Shown here piece after piece: positions 16,694 through 25,410 of a stretch of DNA of 64,000 bases (the first letter of the stretch is position 1; every line of letters starts with the position of its first letter). A program made the position numbers and the translations under genes. The notes beneath the pieces are model-generated. The model made no database searches, was not told where the DNA came from, and worked only from the letters and a program-made list of their open reading frames with translations. Origin of the DNA: Streptomyces sp. NBC_01571 (GTDB taxonomy: Bacteria > Actinomycetota > Actinomycetes > Streptomycetales > Streptomycetaceae); the NCBI RefSeq assembly GCF_026339875.1, contig NZ_JAPEPZ010000001.1:5208001-5272000 (forward strand), given 5' to 3'.

Positions 16694-16732
16694 GGGCGGT
16701 GGCCCGGAGCTCGTCGCTCCGGACCACCGCCC
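16694..16732 (-). terminator. Terminator of the glycosyltransferase operon
   Basis: A 17-base arm GGGCGGTGGCCCGGAGC (16694-16710) pairs with GCTCCGGACCACCGCCC (16716-16732) with one mismatch and a 5-base loop, about 45 bases downstream of the GT39 stop. Confidence 0.75.
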
Positions 16733-16775
16733 CCGTTGAAGACCTCCGGACCACTGCCCGGCGAAGACCTCCAGG

Positions 16776-19040
16776 TCAGCTCGTCGGCTGCGTCAGGTCG
16801 TAGAAGGTGGCCGAACCGACCGTCACCTTCTTGAAGTTGGCCGTGACCCACGAGCTGATCCGGGAGGAGGTGGAGGTGGTGCCCGAGGCGCCGCCACCGC
16901 CCATGCCGCCACCACCCATGCCGCCGCCCGAGATGAAGTAGTGGATCCTGCCGTCGGTCACGTACTTCTTGAACTGGGCCAGGGTCGGGGACGGGTCGGT
17001 GCCGTTGAAGCCGCCGATCGCCATCACCGGTTTCCCGGTGGCCAGTTGGTAGCTCGCCGAGTTCTGGGAACCGATGGCCGCGGCCGCCCAGGTGTAGTCG
17101 TCGGCGTTCTTCGACAGCAGCGTCCTGGCCGCGGAGCCGACGCTCGCGCCGTTCAGCAGACCGCCGGCGCCGGGACCCGCGCCCATGCCGCCGCCACCCG
17201 TGCCACCGCCGGGCATGCCGCCCCACTGGTTCCGGCCCTGGGCACGGCCGTTGCCCTGGGTGCTCCCGTCGCCCTGCTGGTTCTGGCCCGGGAAGCCACC
17301 GGTGCCGCCCGTCGGGGGCGCGCCCATGCCACCGCCCTGCTGCCCGTTCTGCTGGGTGCCGTTGCCGTTCCGCTGGTTCTGGCCGCCGCCGGGGAAGCCG
17401 CCCCGCATACCGCCACCGCCACCGGGACCGCCCGTCACGCTCGCCCCGGACGGACCGGCCGTCACGATGGAACCGGAGTGCCCGGTGTTCACCGTGGAGA
17501 GCGTGTACGCCGTCGGGCCGGCGACCGCGGCCACGAAGCCCAACCCCGCTGCCGCGAGCGCCAGATGACGGCCGAGCCGGGTCACGAAGATCAGACCGAG
17601 CGCGCCCGTCAGACCGCCGACGAGGACCAGCCACTTGAGCCAGGGCAGGTAGTCGGAGGTGCGGTTGAGGAGGACGTACCCCCAGGCCGCGGACGCGGTG
17701 ACCGCGCCGGCCAGGGTGAGCGACGCCCACACCCTGCCCCGCTCCTCCCACAGCACCGTCGCGCCCATGCCGACGACGGCCGCGATGTAGGGGGCCAGGG
17801 CCACCGTGTAGTACTGGTGGAAGATGCCGGCCATGTAGCTGAAGACGGCCACGGTCATCAGCAGCGAGCCGCCCCAGGCCAGGAACGAGCCGCGGGTCAG
17901 GTCGGTCCGCCTCGCCTTCCGGGTGAGGACGATGCCGGCCACCAGCAGGATCAGGGCCGCCGGGAGCAGCCAGGAGATCTGGCCGCCGATCTCGGAGTTG
18001 AACATCCGGTCCCAGCCCGTCTCACCCCACCGCCCGGCGGCGCCACCGCCACCGCCACCGACGCTGCCGGTCTCGTCTCCGCTGATGCGGCCGAGGCCGT
18101 TGTAGCCGAAGGTCAGTTCCAGGAACGAGTTGTTCTGCGAGCCGCCGATGTAGGGGCGGGAGGACGCGGGCCACAGCTCGACGATCGCGACCCACCAGCC
18201 GCCGGCGACGAGCATCGCCGCCGCCGAGAGCCCGATCTGCGCGAACCGTTTCCGCAGGCTCACCTGCGCGCACACCGCGTAAAGCACGGCCAGCGACGGC
18301 AGGATCAGGAACGCCTGGAGCGTCTTGGCGAGGAACGCGAAGCCGACCGCGACGCCCGCCCACACCAGCCACTTCGTCCGGCCGTCCTCCAGGCCGCGCA
18401 GCACGCAGTAGACCGTGACGGTCATCAGCAGCGCGAGCATCGCGTCCGGGTTGTTGAACCGGAACATCAGCGCGGCGACGGGAGTCAGCGCGCACACCGC
18501 ACCCGCGATCAGACCGGCCGCCGGGCTGAACCGGCGGCGTACGGCCGCGTACAGGACGCCGACCGTGGCGACGCCCATGAGCACCTCGGGGACGAGGATC
18601 GCCCACGAGCCGAGGCCGAAGATCCGCACCGACAGGGCCATCGGCCACAGCGAGGCCGGGGGCTTGTCGACGGTGATGGCGTTGGCCGAGTCGAGCGAGC
18701 CGAAGAAGAAGGCCTTCCAGCTCTGGCTGCCGGCCTGGACGGCCGCCGAGTAGAAGGAGTTGGCGTAGCCGGAGGCGCTCAGGTCGTAGAGGTAGAGCAG
18801 ACCGGTGGCGACGAGCAGGCCGACGAAGGCGGGGCGCACCCAGCGCGGGTCCTCGGGCCGGCCGCGTCGGACGCGGTGGAGGAAGGGCCGCCCGGGCTCA
18901 CCGGACCGGGGAAGGACGCCGGGTTCGGAGGACTCCCGCGGGGCCGTACCCCCCTGCGCGGCCGACGGGCGTCGCGCGGGAGCCGGGTCCGCGGAGGGAT
19001 GCGTGTCGCGCTGGTGGCTCGTGTCGGGCTGAGTGGTCAT
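16776..19040 (-). CDS. GT39-family (ArnT/PMT-like) integral membrane glycosyltransferase
   Basis: The 754-residue product has about 12 membrane helices between residues 70 and 505. The first loop carries SAAVQAGSQSWKAFFFGSLD and ITVDKPPASLWPMAL, the conserved acidic/DKPP region of this family, which takes sugars from polyprenyl-phosphate carriers. NPDAMLALLM lies near residue 195. Residues 530-640 are a Gly/Gln/Asn-rich insertion outside the membrane. The C-terminal part (YTWAAAAIGSQNSASYQLAT, PVMAIGGFNGTDP, FKKYVTDGRIHYFISG) is a periplasm-side domain. Its ATG overlaps the stop of the GT2 gene, so the two probably act together, GT2 making the lipid-linked donor. The acceptor is unknown. Confidence 0.85.
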   Translation of the reverse strand: MTTQPDTSHQRDTHPSADPAPARRPSAAQGGTAPRESSEPGVLPRSGEPGRPFLHRVRRGRPEDPRWVRPAFVGLLVATGLLYLYDLSASGYANSFYSAAVQAGSQSWKAFFFGSLDSANAITVDKPPASLWPMALSVRIFGLGSWAILVPEVLMGVATVGVLYAAVRRRFSPAAGLIAGAVCALTPVAALMFRFNNPDAMLALLMTVTVYCVLRGLEDGRTKWLVWAGVAVGFAFLAKTLQAFLILPSLAVLYAVCAQVSLRKRFAQIGLSAAAMLVAGGWWVAIVELWPASSRPYIGGSQNNSFLELTFGYNGLGRISGDETGSVGGGGGGAAGRWGETGWDRMFNSEIGGQISWLLPAALILLVAGIVLTRKARRTDLTRGSFLAWGGSLLMTVAVFSYMAGIFHQYYTVALAPYIAAVVGMGATVLWEERGRVWASLTLAGAVTASAAWGYVLLNRTSDYLPWLKWLVLVGGLTGALGLIFVTRLGRHLALAAAGLGFVAAVAGPTAYTLSTVNTGHSGSIVTAGPSGASVTGGPGGGGGMRGGFPGGGQNQRNGNGTQQNGQQGGGMGAPPTGGTGGFPGQNQQGDGSTQGNGRAQGRNQWGGMPGGGTGGGGMGAGPGAGGLLNGASVGSAARTLLSKNADDYTWAAAAIGSQNSASYQLATGKPVMAIGGFNGTDPSPTLAQFKKYVTDGRIHYFISGGGMGGGGMGGGGASGTTSTSSRISSWVTANFKKVTVGSATFYDLTQPTS

Positions 19041-20494
19041 CGTGCGTCCCTCGGATCGTGGTCGTACGGGCGCACCGGCTGCAACTGCACGGTGGCGTCC
19101 CCCCAGGTGCGGTCCGCGGCGTCACGGGCGCGGAACCCGTCGGTGTCGTAGCCGTTGTCGCGGATGTTGTCGTGGGCGTTGTCACAGGTGTTGTCGTACG
19201 GGGGCGGGGCCGCGGCCGGGGTGTGCTGCGCCACCACCGTCGAGGACGTGCCGTCGCGCCGGTCCGGGAAGACCCAGGCGCGGAAGAGCAGGAACCGCAG
19301 CACGGTCGCCGCCAGGTTGGCTGCGATCAGTACCGCCAGCTCGGTGGAGTGCGCGGGGCTGCTCGTCGCCGCGTTCAGCGCGGCGAGCGATCCGCTGGTG
19401 AGCGCGAGGCCGATACCGAAGACGACCAGGCCCTGCGCCTGGTGACGGACCGCGCCGCCCCGGCCGCGGACCCCGAAGGTCAGCCGCCGGTTGGCGGCGG
19501 TGTTGGCGACGGCCGAGACCAGCAGGGCGAGCGCGTTGGCGACCTGTGAACCCGAGAAGGTCCGGAAGCCGCTGTAGAGCAGCAGGTAGAAGAGCGTGGA
19601 CAGGGCGCCCACCACGCAGAAGCCGACCAGTTGACGGGCGAGGCCCCCCGGCACGTCGGTCAGGTCGCGGTCGCGCGGGTCGTCCCCGAAGGGGCGCGCG
19701 AGCCGGTCGAGCGGCAGCGATCCGGTGCCGAGGGCGCGCCCCACACGCCACACGCCCTTCAGGTCGTCGGTCGCCGTCCGCACGATGTGCACGGTCGAGT
19801 CCGGGTCGTCGACCCAGTCGACCGGCACCTCGTGGATGCGCAGTCCGGCGCGCTCGGCGAGCACCAGCATCTCGGTGTCGAAGAACCAGCCGGTGTCCTC
19901 GATCAGCGGCAGCAGCACCTGGGCGACGTCACGGCGGATCGCCTTGAAGCCGCACTGCGCGTCCGAGAAGCGGGCCTGCAGCGAGCCGCGCAGGATCAGG
20001 TTGTAGCCGCGGCTGATGAACTCCCGCTTGGCGCCGCGCACCACGCGCGAGCTCCGGGCGAGCCGCGAGCCGATGGCGAGGTCGGAGTGGCCGGAGATCA
20101 GCGGGGCCACCAGCGGCAGCAGGGCGTTGAGGTCGGTGGACAGGTCCACGTCCATGTAGGCGAGGACCGGGGCGTCCGAGGCCGACCACACGGTGCGCAG
20201 CGCGCGCCCGCGGCCCTTCAGTTCGAGTCGGCAGGACCGGACCTCCGGTATCTGCGACTCCAGCCGTGCGGCCACCCGGGGAGTGGTGTCCGTCGACGCG
20301 TTGTCCGCGACCGTGATGCGGAACGCGTACGGGAACGTGCGCTCGAGATGCTCGTGGAGTCTCACCACACACCGCTGGAGGTCCTTCTCCTCGTTGTAGA
20401 CGGGGATCACTACGTCCAGGACAGGCGTACCGGCGGACCCGGCCGGGAGGTGCTCCCGCGCCGGCAGGTCGCCGGGAGAAGAGTCGGTTCGCAT
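19037..20494 (-). CDS. GT2 polyprenyl-phosphate glycosyltransferase fused to a GtrA-type membrane domain
   Basis: I start at ATG 20494, 14 bases after the kinase stop; the frame is open 36 bases further upstream. Residues 20-260 are a DPM-type GT2: VLDVVIPVYNEEKDLQRCV, VADNASTDTTPRVA and the metal-binding YMDVDLSTDLNALLPL. Residues 285-420 hold four helices of GtrA type (LVGFCVVGALSTLFYLLLYS, ALALLVSAVANTAANRRLTF). This domain is thought to flip the lipid-linked sugar. The C-terminus is a hydrophilic tail rich in Asp and Asn. Synthesis and flipping in one protein followed by GT39 is a complete cell-surface glycosylation module. Confidence 0.87.
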   Translation of the reverse strand: MRTDSSPGDLPAREHLPAGSAGTPVLDVVIPVYNEEKDLQRCVVRLHEHLERTFPYAFRITVADNASTDTTPRVAARLESQIPEVRSCRLELKGRGRALRTVWSASDAPVLAYMDVDLSTDLNALLPLVAPLISGHSDLAIGSRLARSSRVVRGAKREFISRGYNLILRGSLQARFSDAQCGFKAIRRDVAQVLLPLIEDTGWFFDTEMLVLAERAGLRIHEVPVDWVDDPDSTVHIVRTATDDLKGVWRVGRALGTGSLPLDRLARPFGDDPRDRDLTDVPGGLARQLVGFCVVGALSTLFYLLLYSGFRTFSGSQVANALALLVSAVANTAANRRLTFGVRGRGGAVRHQAQGLVVFGIGLALTSGSLAALNAATSSPAHSTELAVLIAANLAATVLRFLLFRAWVFPDRRDGTSSTVVAQHTPAAAPPPYDNTCDNAHDNIRDNGYDTDGFRARDAADRTWGDATVQLQPVRPYDHDPRDAR

Positions 20495-20508
20495 GGGAAC
20501 GACTCTGG

Positions 20509-22149
20509 TCAGACGCCCTGTTGCACCCATGTGGTGGCGCTGTGCTGTGGCTGTGAGTGCCGTTGCGTCTTTGTTTCCCCGGTCGTCTCCACGATCGGGT
20601 CGTGGGTGAGCGCGGGCAGGTGCAGGGTGAACACCGTCCTGCCCGGCACGCTGTCGACGGTGACGGCGCCCCCGTGCGCGGAGGCGACGGCCTGCACGAT
20701 GGCGAGCCCGAGGCCGGTCGAGCCGGAGGCGCGGGAACGCGAGGAGTCACCGCGCGCGAAGCGTTCGAAGACGCGGGGCAGCAGGTCCGGCGGGATGCCG
20801 GGTCCGTCGTCCTGGACGTCCACGCACAGCCACGGCCCGTGCCGGTGCACGCGTGCGGTGACCGTCGTACCGGGCGGGGTGTGCGTTCTGGCGTTCGCGA
20901 ACAGGTTGACCATGACCTGTTGCAGACGGGCGGCGTCCGCGAGGACGAGCGCGGGTTCGTCCGGCAGCTCCAGCCGCCAGTCGTGGTCCCGGCCCGCCGC
21001 CCGGGCGTCGCTCACGGCGTCGACGACGAGCGGTACGAGGTCGGTGCCGTCGTACTGGAGCGGGCGCCCGGCGTCGAGGCGCGCGAGCAGCAGCAGGTCC
21101 TCCACCAGCCCGGTCATCCGGCCGGCCTCCGACTCGATCCGCCCGAGGGCGTGCCGGGTGTCGGGCCCGGTCTCCTCACGTCCGCGTCTCGTCAGCTCGG
21201 CATAGCCGCGGATCGACGCGAGCGGCGTACGCAGCTCGTGACTGGCGTCCGCGACGAACTGCCGCACCCGCATCTCGCTCTGCTGACGGGCGTGCAGGGC
21301 GCCGTGGACGTGGTCGAGCATCCGGTTGAGCGCGGCGCCGACCTGGCCGACCTCGGTGTGCGGGTCGGCCTCGGACTCGGGAACGCGCTCGTAGAGGGTG
21401 ACCTCGCCGGTGTGCAGGGGCAGTTCGGAGACGCGGGTGGCGGTGGAGGCGACCTTGCGCAGGGGGCGCAGGGCCAGCCCGACCAGGACACTGCCGGCGA
21501 TGCCCGCCGCGACGAGACCGGCGCCGGTGACGCTGAACTCGACGAGGACCAGGGTGTTGACGGTGTTGGTGACGGTCCTGGTGGGGATGGCGACGTAGTA
21601 GGCGCCCCGGGGGCCTTCCCGGTACTCGGCGCGGTACTCGCCGAGGCCCGGGACGTCCACGTTGTGCGTGCCGGTCCTCGGCACGGTGGCGAGCGCGGCC
21701 TTCTGGGCGGCGCCGAGCTCCTCGGTGCCCATGTCCTGGACACTGCCGACGGCGGTGGCGTTCTCCTTGGAGACGACCGCCCGGGTGATCACGCCGTTCG
21801 ACACGACGGCACCGATGGTGTCCGCCTGGTTCGGCCCCCTGGTGAGGAAGTCGAAGACGTCGGTCGACACGATGCCGGCGCCCGCGGACCAGGAGGTCGG
21901 GGGTATCCCGGTGCCACCGGCCTGGTTCCCGCCCCCCGGTTTGAACGGGCCGGTGGCGCGCTTGGCGACCTCGCTCAGCGTGCCGTCCAGCTGCTGGTAC
22001 AGATGCGACCGCAGCGCGAACGTCGTCACCGTCCCGATCACCGCGCACACCACCGCGATCAGCGTCACCGCGGAGACGACGAGCCGCGTCCGCAGTGTGC
22101 GCGGCTGTCTCCCCCGCCCCTGCGCACGCGGCCGTCGCCGTCCGCTCAT
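20509..22149 (-). CDS. Sensor histidine kinase (OmpR-type two-component system)
   Basis: The start ATG 22149 overlaps the response regulator stop (ATGA); a longer open frame upstream is ignored. The 546-residue protein has a first helix at about 22-45, an extracytoplasmic sensor of about 160 residues, a second helix near 210-230, HAMP, and the HisKA box FVADASHELRTPLASIRGYA (phospho-His near 304). It also has the N box NLFANARTHTPPGT, DVQDDGPGIP and GSTGLGLAIV. All catalytic motifs are intact. The signal is unknown. It shares an operon with two glycosyltransferases, which suggests that it responds to cell-envelope state. Confidence 0.9.
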   Translation of the reverse strand: MSGRRRPRAQGRGRQPRTLRTRLVVSAVTLIAVVCAVIGTVTTFALRSHLYQQLDGTLSEVAKRATGPFKPGGGNQAGGTGIPPTSWSAGAGIVSTDVFDFLTRGPNQADTIGAVVSNGVITRAVVSKENATAVGSVQDMGTEELGAAQKAALATVPRTGTHNVDVPGLGEYRAEYREGPRGAYYVAIPTRTVTNTVNTLVLVEFSVTGAGLVAAGIAGSVLVGLALRPLRKVASTATRVSELPLHTGEVTLYERVPESEADPHTEVGQVGAALNRMLDHVHGALHARQQSEMRVRQFVADASHELRTPLASIRGYAELTRRGREETGPDTRHALGRIESEAGRMTGLVEDLLLLARLDAGRPLQYDGTDLVPLVVDAVSDARAAGRDHDWRLELPDEPALVLADAARLQQVMVNLFANARTHTPPGTTVTARVHRHGPWLCVDVQDDGPGIPPDLLPRVFERFARGDSSRSRASGSTGLGLAIVQAVASAHGGAVTVDSVPGRTVFTLHLPALTHDPIVETTGETKTQRHSQPQHSATTWVQQGV

Positions 22150-22886
22150 GACACCGCGGGCTTGATCAGGTAACCGGCTCCGCGCCGGGTGTGGATCATC
22201 GGCTCGCGCCCCGCGTCTATCTTGCGGCGCAGATACGAGATGTAGAGCTCGACGACGTTGGCCTGGCCGCCGAAGTCGTAGGACCACACGCGGTCGAGTA
22301 TCTGTGCCTTGCTGAGCACGCGTCGGGGGTTGCGCATGAGGAACCGGAGCAGTTCGAACTCCGTCGCGGTGAGGTGGATGTTGTCCCCGGCCCGGGACAC
22401 CTCGTGGCTGTCCTCGTCGAGAGTGAGGTCCCCGACGACCAGCGTGGAGTCGGAGCGCCGGTCGGCGGCACCGGAGCGGCGGATCAGCCCGCGCAGCCTG
22501 GCCACGACCTCTTCCAGGCTGAACGGTTTGGTGACGTAGTCGTCGCCGCCGGCCGTCAGACCGGCGATGCGGTCCTCGACGGCGTCCTTGGCGGTGAGGA
22601 AGAGGACGGGCACGTCCGGCAGTTCACGGCGCAGCCGCCCCAGGACCGCGAGCCCGTCCATGTCGGGCAGCATCATGTCCAGCACCACGGCGTCGGGCCG
22701 GAACTCGCGCGCGCTCTGCACCGCGCCCTGTCCGTCCCCCGCGCTGCGGATCTGCCACCCTTCGTAGCGAAGGGCCATGGACAGGAGCTCGGTGATCGAC
22801 AACTCGTCGTCCACCACCAGGACTCGGACGGGGCTCCCGTCCGGCCTCAGCAGTTCGGTGCGCCCCTGGGGCGAGGTCGTGGTCAT
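22146..22886 (-). CDS. OmpR/PhoB-family response regulator
   Basis: I start at ATG 22886; the frame is open 23 codons upstream without a clear ribosome site. The receiver domain has VRVLVVDDELSITELL, the phospho-acceptor VVLDMMLPDMDG, LTAKDAVEDRIAGL and TKPFSLEEV. The winged helix has LTATEFELLRFLMRNPRRVL, DRVWSYDFGGQANVVELYIS and IHTRRGAGYLIK. It is the first gene of the four-gene minus-strand operon (regulator, kinase, GT2-GtrA, GT39). Confidence 0.92.
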   Translation of the reverse strand: MTTTSPQGRTELLRPDGSPVRVLVVDDELSITELLSMALRYEGWQIRSAGDGQGAVQSAREFRPDAVVLDMMLPDMDGLAVLGRLRRELPDVPVLFLTAKDAVEDRIAGLTAGGDDYVTKPFSLEEVVARLRGLIRRSGAADRRSDSTLVVGDLTLDEDSHEVSRAGDNIHLTATEFELLRFLMRNPRRVLSKAQILDRVWSYDFGGQANVVELYISYLRRKIDAGREPMIHTRRGAGYLIKPAVS

Positions 22887-22984
22887 AGCGGACACCTTGC
22901 TGGGCGCCGCTGAGAGCATCCTTTCGGAGACCTGTGATTTTTCTGAGAAACACACAGGTGCCTCTCAGGGAATCCCTGGGAAGA
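22887..22984 (-). promoter_or_regulatory. Promoter/operator region of the two-component-glycosyltransferase operon
   Basis: The spacer contains an interrupted inverted repeat ACCTGTG (22930-22936) / CACAGGT (22953-22959) around an AT-rich core TTTTTCTGAGAAA, and the palindrome CAGGGA-A-TCCCTG (22966-22978). Either could be the regulator's own site; the second could also be a weak terminator for the upstream amidohydrolase gene. Confidence 0.4.
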
Positions 22985-23914
22985 TCACTCGGCGCCGCGG
23001 GCAACTCCGCCCCGGGCATCTCCGGACGGGGGCGCGATCCCGAAGAGTCGCGCGCCGTTCTCGTAGCAGACCGCCCTCAGCCAGTCGTCCCCCAGGCCGA
23101 GCCGTTCCAGGGCGTGCAGTTGATGGGCGTAGGGATACGGGATGTTCGGGAAGTCGGTCCCGAGCAGGATCCGGTCGCCGAGGTCCGCGAGCCGGGCCGA
23201 CGCCTCCCGTGGGAACGGCGCGAGCCGCTCGCTGAAGTCGGTGAACGCCATCGTCGTGTCGAACCGTACCTCCGCGTACCGCTCGCCGAGGGCGAGGAAC
23301 TCCTCGTACTCGGGCATCCCCAGGTGCGCGACGATCAGCCGCAGCCCGGGATGCCGGGCGAGGACCCGGCCGGCGGGCTCGGGCCCGGTGTACTTGCCGG
23401 GCGTGGGTCCGGACCCGCAGTGCATCACGACGGGGATCCCGGCCTCGGCGAGCAGCCCCCAACTGGAGTCGAGAAGCCGGTCGGCCGGGTCGTACGCGCC
23501 CACCTGGACGTGTGCCTTGAAGACGCGGGCGCCCTGCTCCACCGCCTCCCGCACATACGTCTCGACGCCCGGCTCGGGGAAGAGGGTGGCGGTGTGGAGG
23601 CAGTCGGGCGTGCGCCGGGCGAAGTCGACGGCCCAGGAGTTGAGCCATCGCGCCATGCCGGGCTTGTGCGGATAGAGCATCGCCGTGAAGGCCCGTACGC
23701 CGAACCCCCGGATCAACGACAGCCGTTCGTCCTCGTCGCCGCGGTAGGTGATGGGCCATTCGATGCCGCCGGTCAGCGGGCCGAGGCCGTCGAAGTAGTC
23801 CCACACCTTGCGCAGGACCCGGTCGGGCATGAAGTGGGTGTGGACGTCGACGAGCCCGGGGAGCCCCAGCCGCTCCCAGAACCGCCGTACGTCCTCCGTG
23901 TCAGCCGTGCGCAC
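22985..23914 (-). CDS. Amidohydrolase (TIM-barrel, metal-dependent hydrolase/decarboxylase family)
   Basis: I start at GTG 23914, giving RTADTEDVRRFWERLGLPGL followed by VDVHTHFMPD, the N-terminal HxH metal motif of the amidohydrolase-2 family. Further ligands or active-site blocks are IPVVMHCGSGPTPGKYTG, LRLIVAHLGMPEYEEF and the final Asp of ILLGTDFPNIPYPY. The 309-residue protein is soluble. Family members hydrolyse or decarboxylate aromatic and lactone substrates; which one cannot be told. Its start lies inside the last codons of the ABM-domain gene, indicating translational coupling. Confidence 0.85.
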   Translation of the reverse strand: MRTADTEDVRRFWERLGLPGLVDVHTHFMPDRVLRKVWDYFDGLGPLTGGIEWPITYRGDEDERLSLIRGFGVRAFTAMLYPHKPGMARWLNSWAVDFARRTPDCLHTATLFPEPGVETYVREAVEQGARVFKAHVQVGAYDPADRLLDSSWGLLAEAGIPVVMHCGSGPTPGKYTGPEPAGRVLARHPGLRLIVAHLGMPEYEEFLALGERYAEVRFDTTMAFTDFSERLAPFPREASARLADLGDRILLGTDFPNIPYPYAHQLHALERLGLGDDWLRAVCYENGARLFGIAPPSGDARGGVARGAE

Positions 23915-24362
23915 GCCCGGACCCCCCGCCGCGCAGGAACGTGTGGCTGCGCTCGACCTTGGCGACGTGCAGGGAGTACGTCTCGTACCAGTGCTCGCGT
24001 CCGTGCCGCTGGGCGGCGAGGTGCTCCAGGTCGGTGCGCCACTGCTCGATGGCCGCCGGGTCACGGAAGTACGCGACGGTGATCCCGAGACCGCCGGGCG
24101 TCCGCGCGGAGTCCTCCCCGAGGAATCCGGGGATCTCCCTCACCAGCTCGCCCATGCGCTCGGCGGTCTCGGCGTAGCCGTGGTCCCCCTCGGTTCTCAC
24201 GGAGGTGAAGACGACCGCGTGGTAAGGGGGTTCGGGGGCGGCGACGGGTGCGACGGATGCGTCGGGCAGGACGGTCGGGACGTCGCCGGCCACATGACCT
24301 TGGACGTCGACAGGTGTCCGGGGTTGATCGCTCATGTCGTCCACGATGGTCGTCGGTGTCAT
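23901..24362 (-). CDS. Antibiotic biosynthesis monooxygenase (ABM)-domain protein
   Basis: The start ATG 24362 has AAAGGGGGTGG upstream. After about 45 variable residues the ABM fold follows: YHAVVFTSVRTEGDHGYAET, ERMGELVREIPGFLGEDSAR and GLGITVAYFRDPAAIEQWRT, then HWYETYSLHVAKVER. Small ABM proteins are dimeric ferredoxin-like barrels with cofactor-free oxygenase or unknown roles. The gene overlaps the amidohydrolase gene by 14 bases, so the pair probably shares a pathway. Confidence 0.82.
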   Translation of the reverse strand: MTPTTIVDDMSDQPRTPVDVQGHVAGDVPTVLPDASVAPVAAPEPPYHAVVFTSVRTEGDHGYAETAERMGELVREIPGFLGEDSARTPGGLGITVAYFRDPAAIEQWRTDLEHLAAQRHGREHWYETYSLHVAKVERSHTFLRGGGSGRAHG

Positions 24363-24444
24363 TGCCGGTCCACCCCCTTTCCGAAAGGGACGCCAAAGGG
24401 ATCCGACTCTTGACCTCACGCTCCCCGGCCGGCCGGGCGCATCC

Positions 24445-25320
24445 TCAGAACAGCCCGTCCTGGACCACGGCGTCCTCCGCGTCGCGGAACTCCTGTACGG
24501 GCACGGTGAATCCGCTCGCTCCCGCGGTCAGTTCCCACCCGGTCATGAGCCGGGTGTCGAGTACGACCACGCCCTTCCCGGTCGCCAGGTGCAGATCGGG
24601 ACCCGCGGCGGCGACCAGCTCTCCGCTCACCGCGCCGCCGCCGGTCAGCTCGCTCACCGCGCCCACGGCTGCCGGGACTCCGTCGAGCCCGAACACCCCG
24701 ACGTGGTCGACGGCCCGGAAGGGCGCCCGCTCCAGGGAGTCGGGCCAGCCGTCGAGCGCCGCGACGCGCGCGTGCAGCTCCCGGATCTCCTCCAGCCGCT
24801 CGGCCGCGTCCGGCAGCGCCGACCGCACCCTTCGCTTGTCGGCGTACCGAATCCGGTCCGGCACCCCGAGCGCGGCCCGCAGCAACTCCTCGGTGCGCCG
24901 CGCGGCCATCAACGGCCCCTCTCCCAGCCAGCTGAAACACACGGCGCCCTGCTCCAGCAGTCGCGCCGAACCGCGTGCCGAGCCGGTGATCCCGACCTTC
25001 ACCATCCCGGGTCCGAACCAGGCGAGGTACACGCGGTACGGACGCGGGTCGTCGGCCATCGTGTCGGCGGCCACGGAGTGCGCCCGGTCCAGCCGCGCGC
25101 ACTCCTCGCACCGCGCTCCCGTGCTCCGCCCCGACACGGCCGCCCGCACGGGGCACGCGTTCCCACGGGCTCCCACGCATGTCCGGCCGCCGCCGGCCAC
25201 CACGGCGAAGGCGACACGCTTCCCCGGGGACAGCGCACTCTCCCGCCCGCCACCCCACACCAGCACGGGACCGCCCGCCGACCACCGCAGACCCGAACAT
25301 CTCCACGTCTGTGCCATCAC
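24445..25320 (-). CDS. DUF2797 domain-containing protein
   Basis: The 291-residue protein has WRCSGLRWSAGGPVLVWGGG at the N-terminus. Cysteines lie at CVGARGNACPV and ARCEECARLDRAHS (a possible zinc site near 48-75), followed by YRVYLAWFGPGMVKVGITGS and FSWLGEGPLMAARRTEELLR. The YLAWFG-KVGIT core recalls a GIY-YIG-like fold, but this is a weak inference. The family is widespread in actinobacteria with no known function. It is single and minus-strand, between the ABM gene and the BRO-N gene. Confidence 0.8.
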   Translation of the reverse strand: MMAQTWRCSGLRWSAGGPVLVWGGGRESALSPGKRVAFAVVAGGGRTCVGARGNACPVRAAVSGRSTGARCEECARLDRAHSVAADTMADDPRPYRVYLAWFGPGMVKVGITGSARGSARLLEQGAVCFSWLGEGPLMAARRTEELLRAALGVPDRIRYADKRRVRSALPDAAERLEEIRELHARVAALDGWPDSLERAPFRAVDHVGVFGLDGVPAAVGAVSELTGGGAVSGELVAAAGPDLHLATGKGVVVLDTRLMTGWELTAGASGFTVPVQEFRDAEDAVVQDGLF

Positions 25321-25410
25321 TCACGAGCGTAGGCGCTGCCACTGACACGCGCCCGGCCCGCCCGCACGGAGCCGCCCACGCCCACCCCCCTCGAACGCCT
25401 CTCCGTGTCC

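Noticed and set aside
23914..24064. Longer amidohydrolase N-terminus from 24064
   Set aside because: The added 50 residues are Ser/Thr/Arg-rich and lie in the antisense frame of the ABM coding region; the GTG at 23914 fits the family start.
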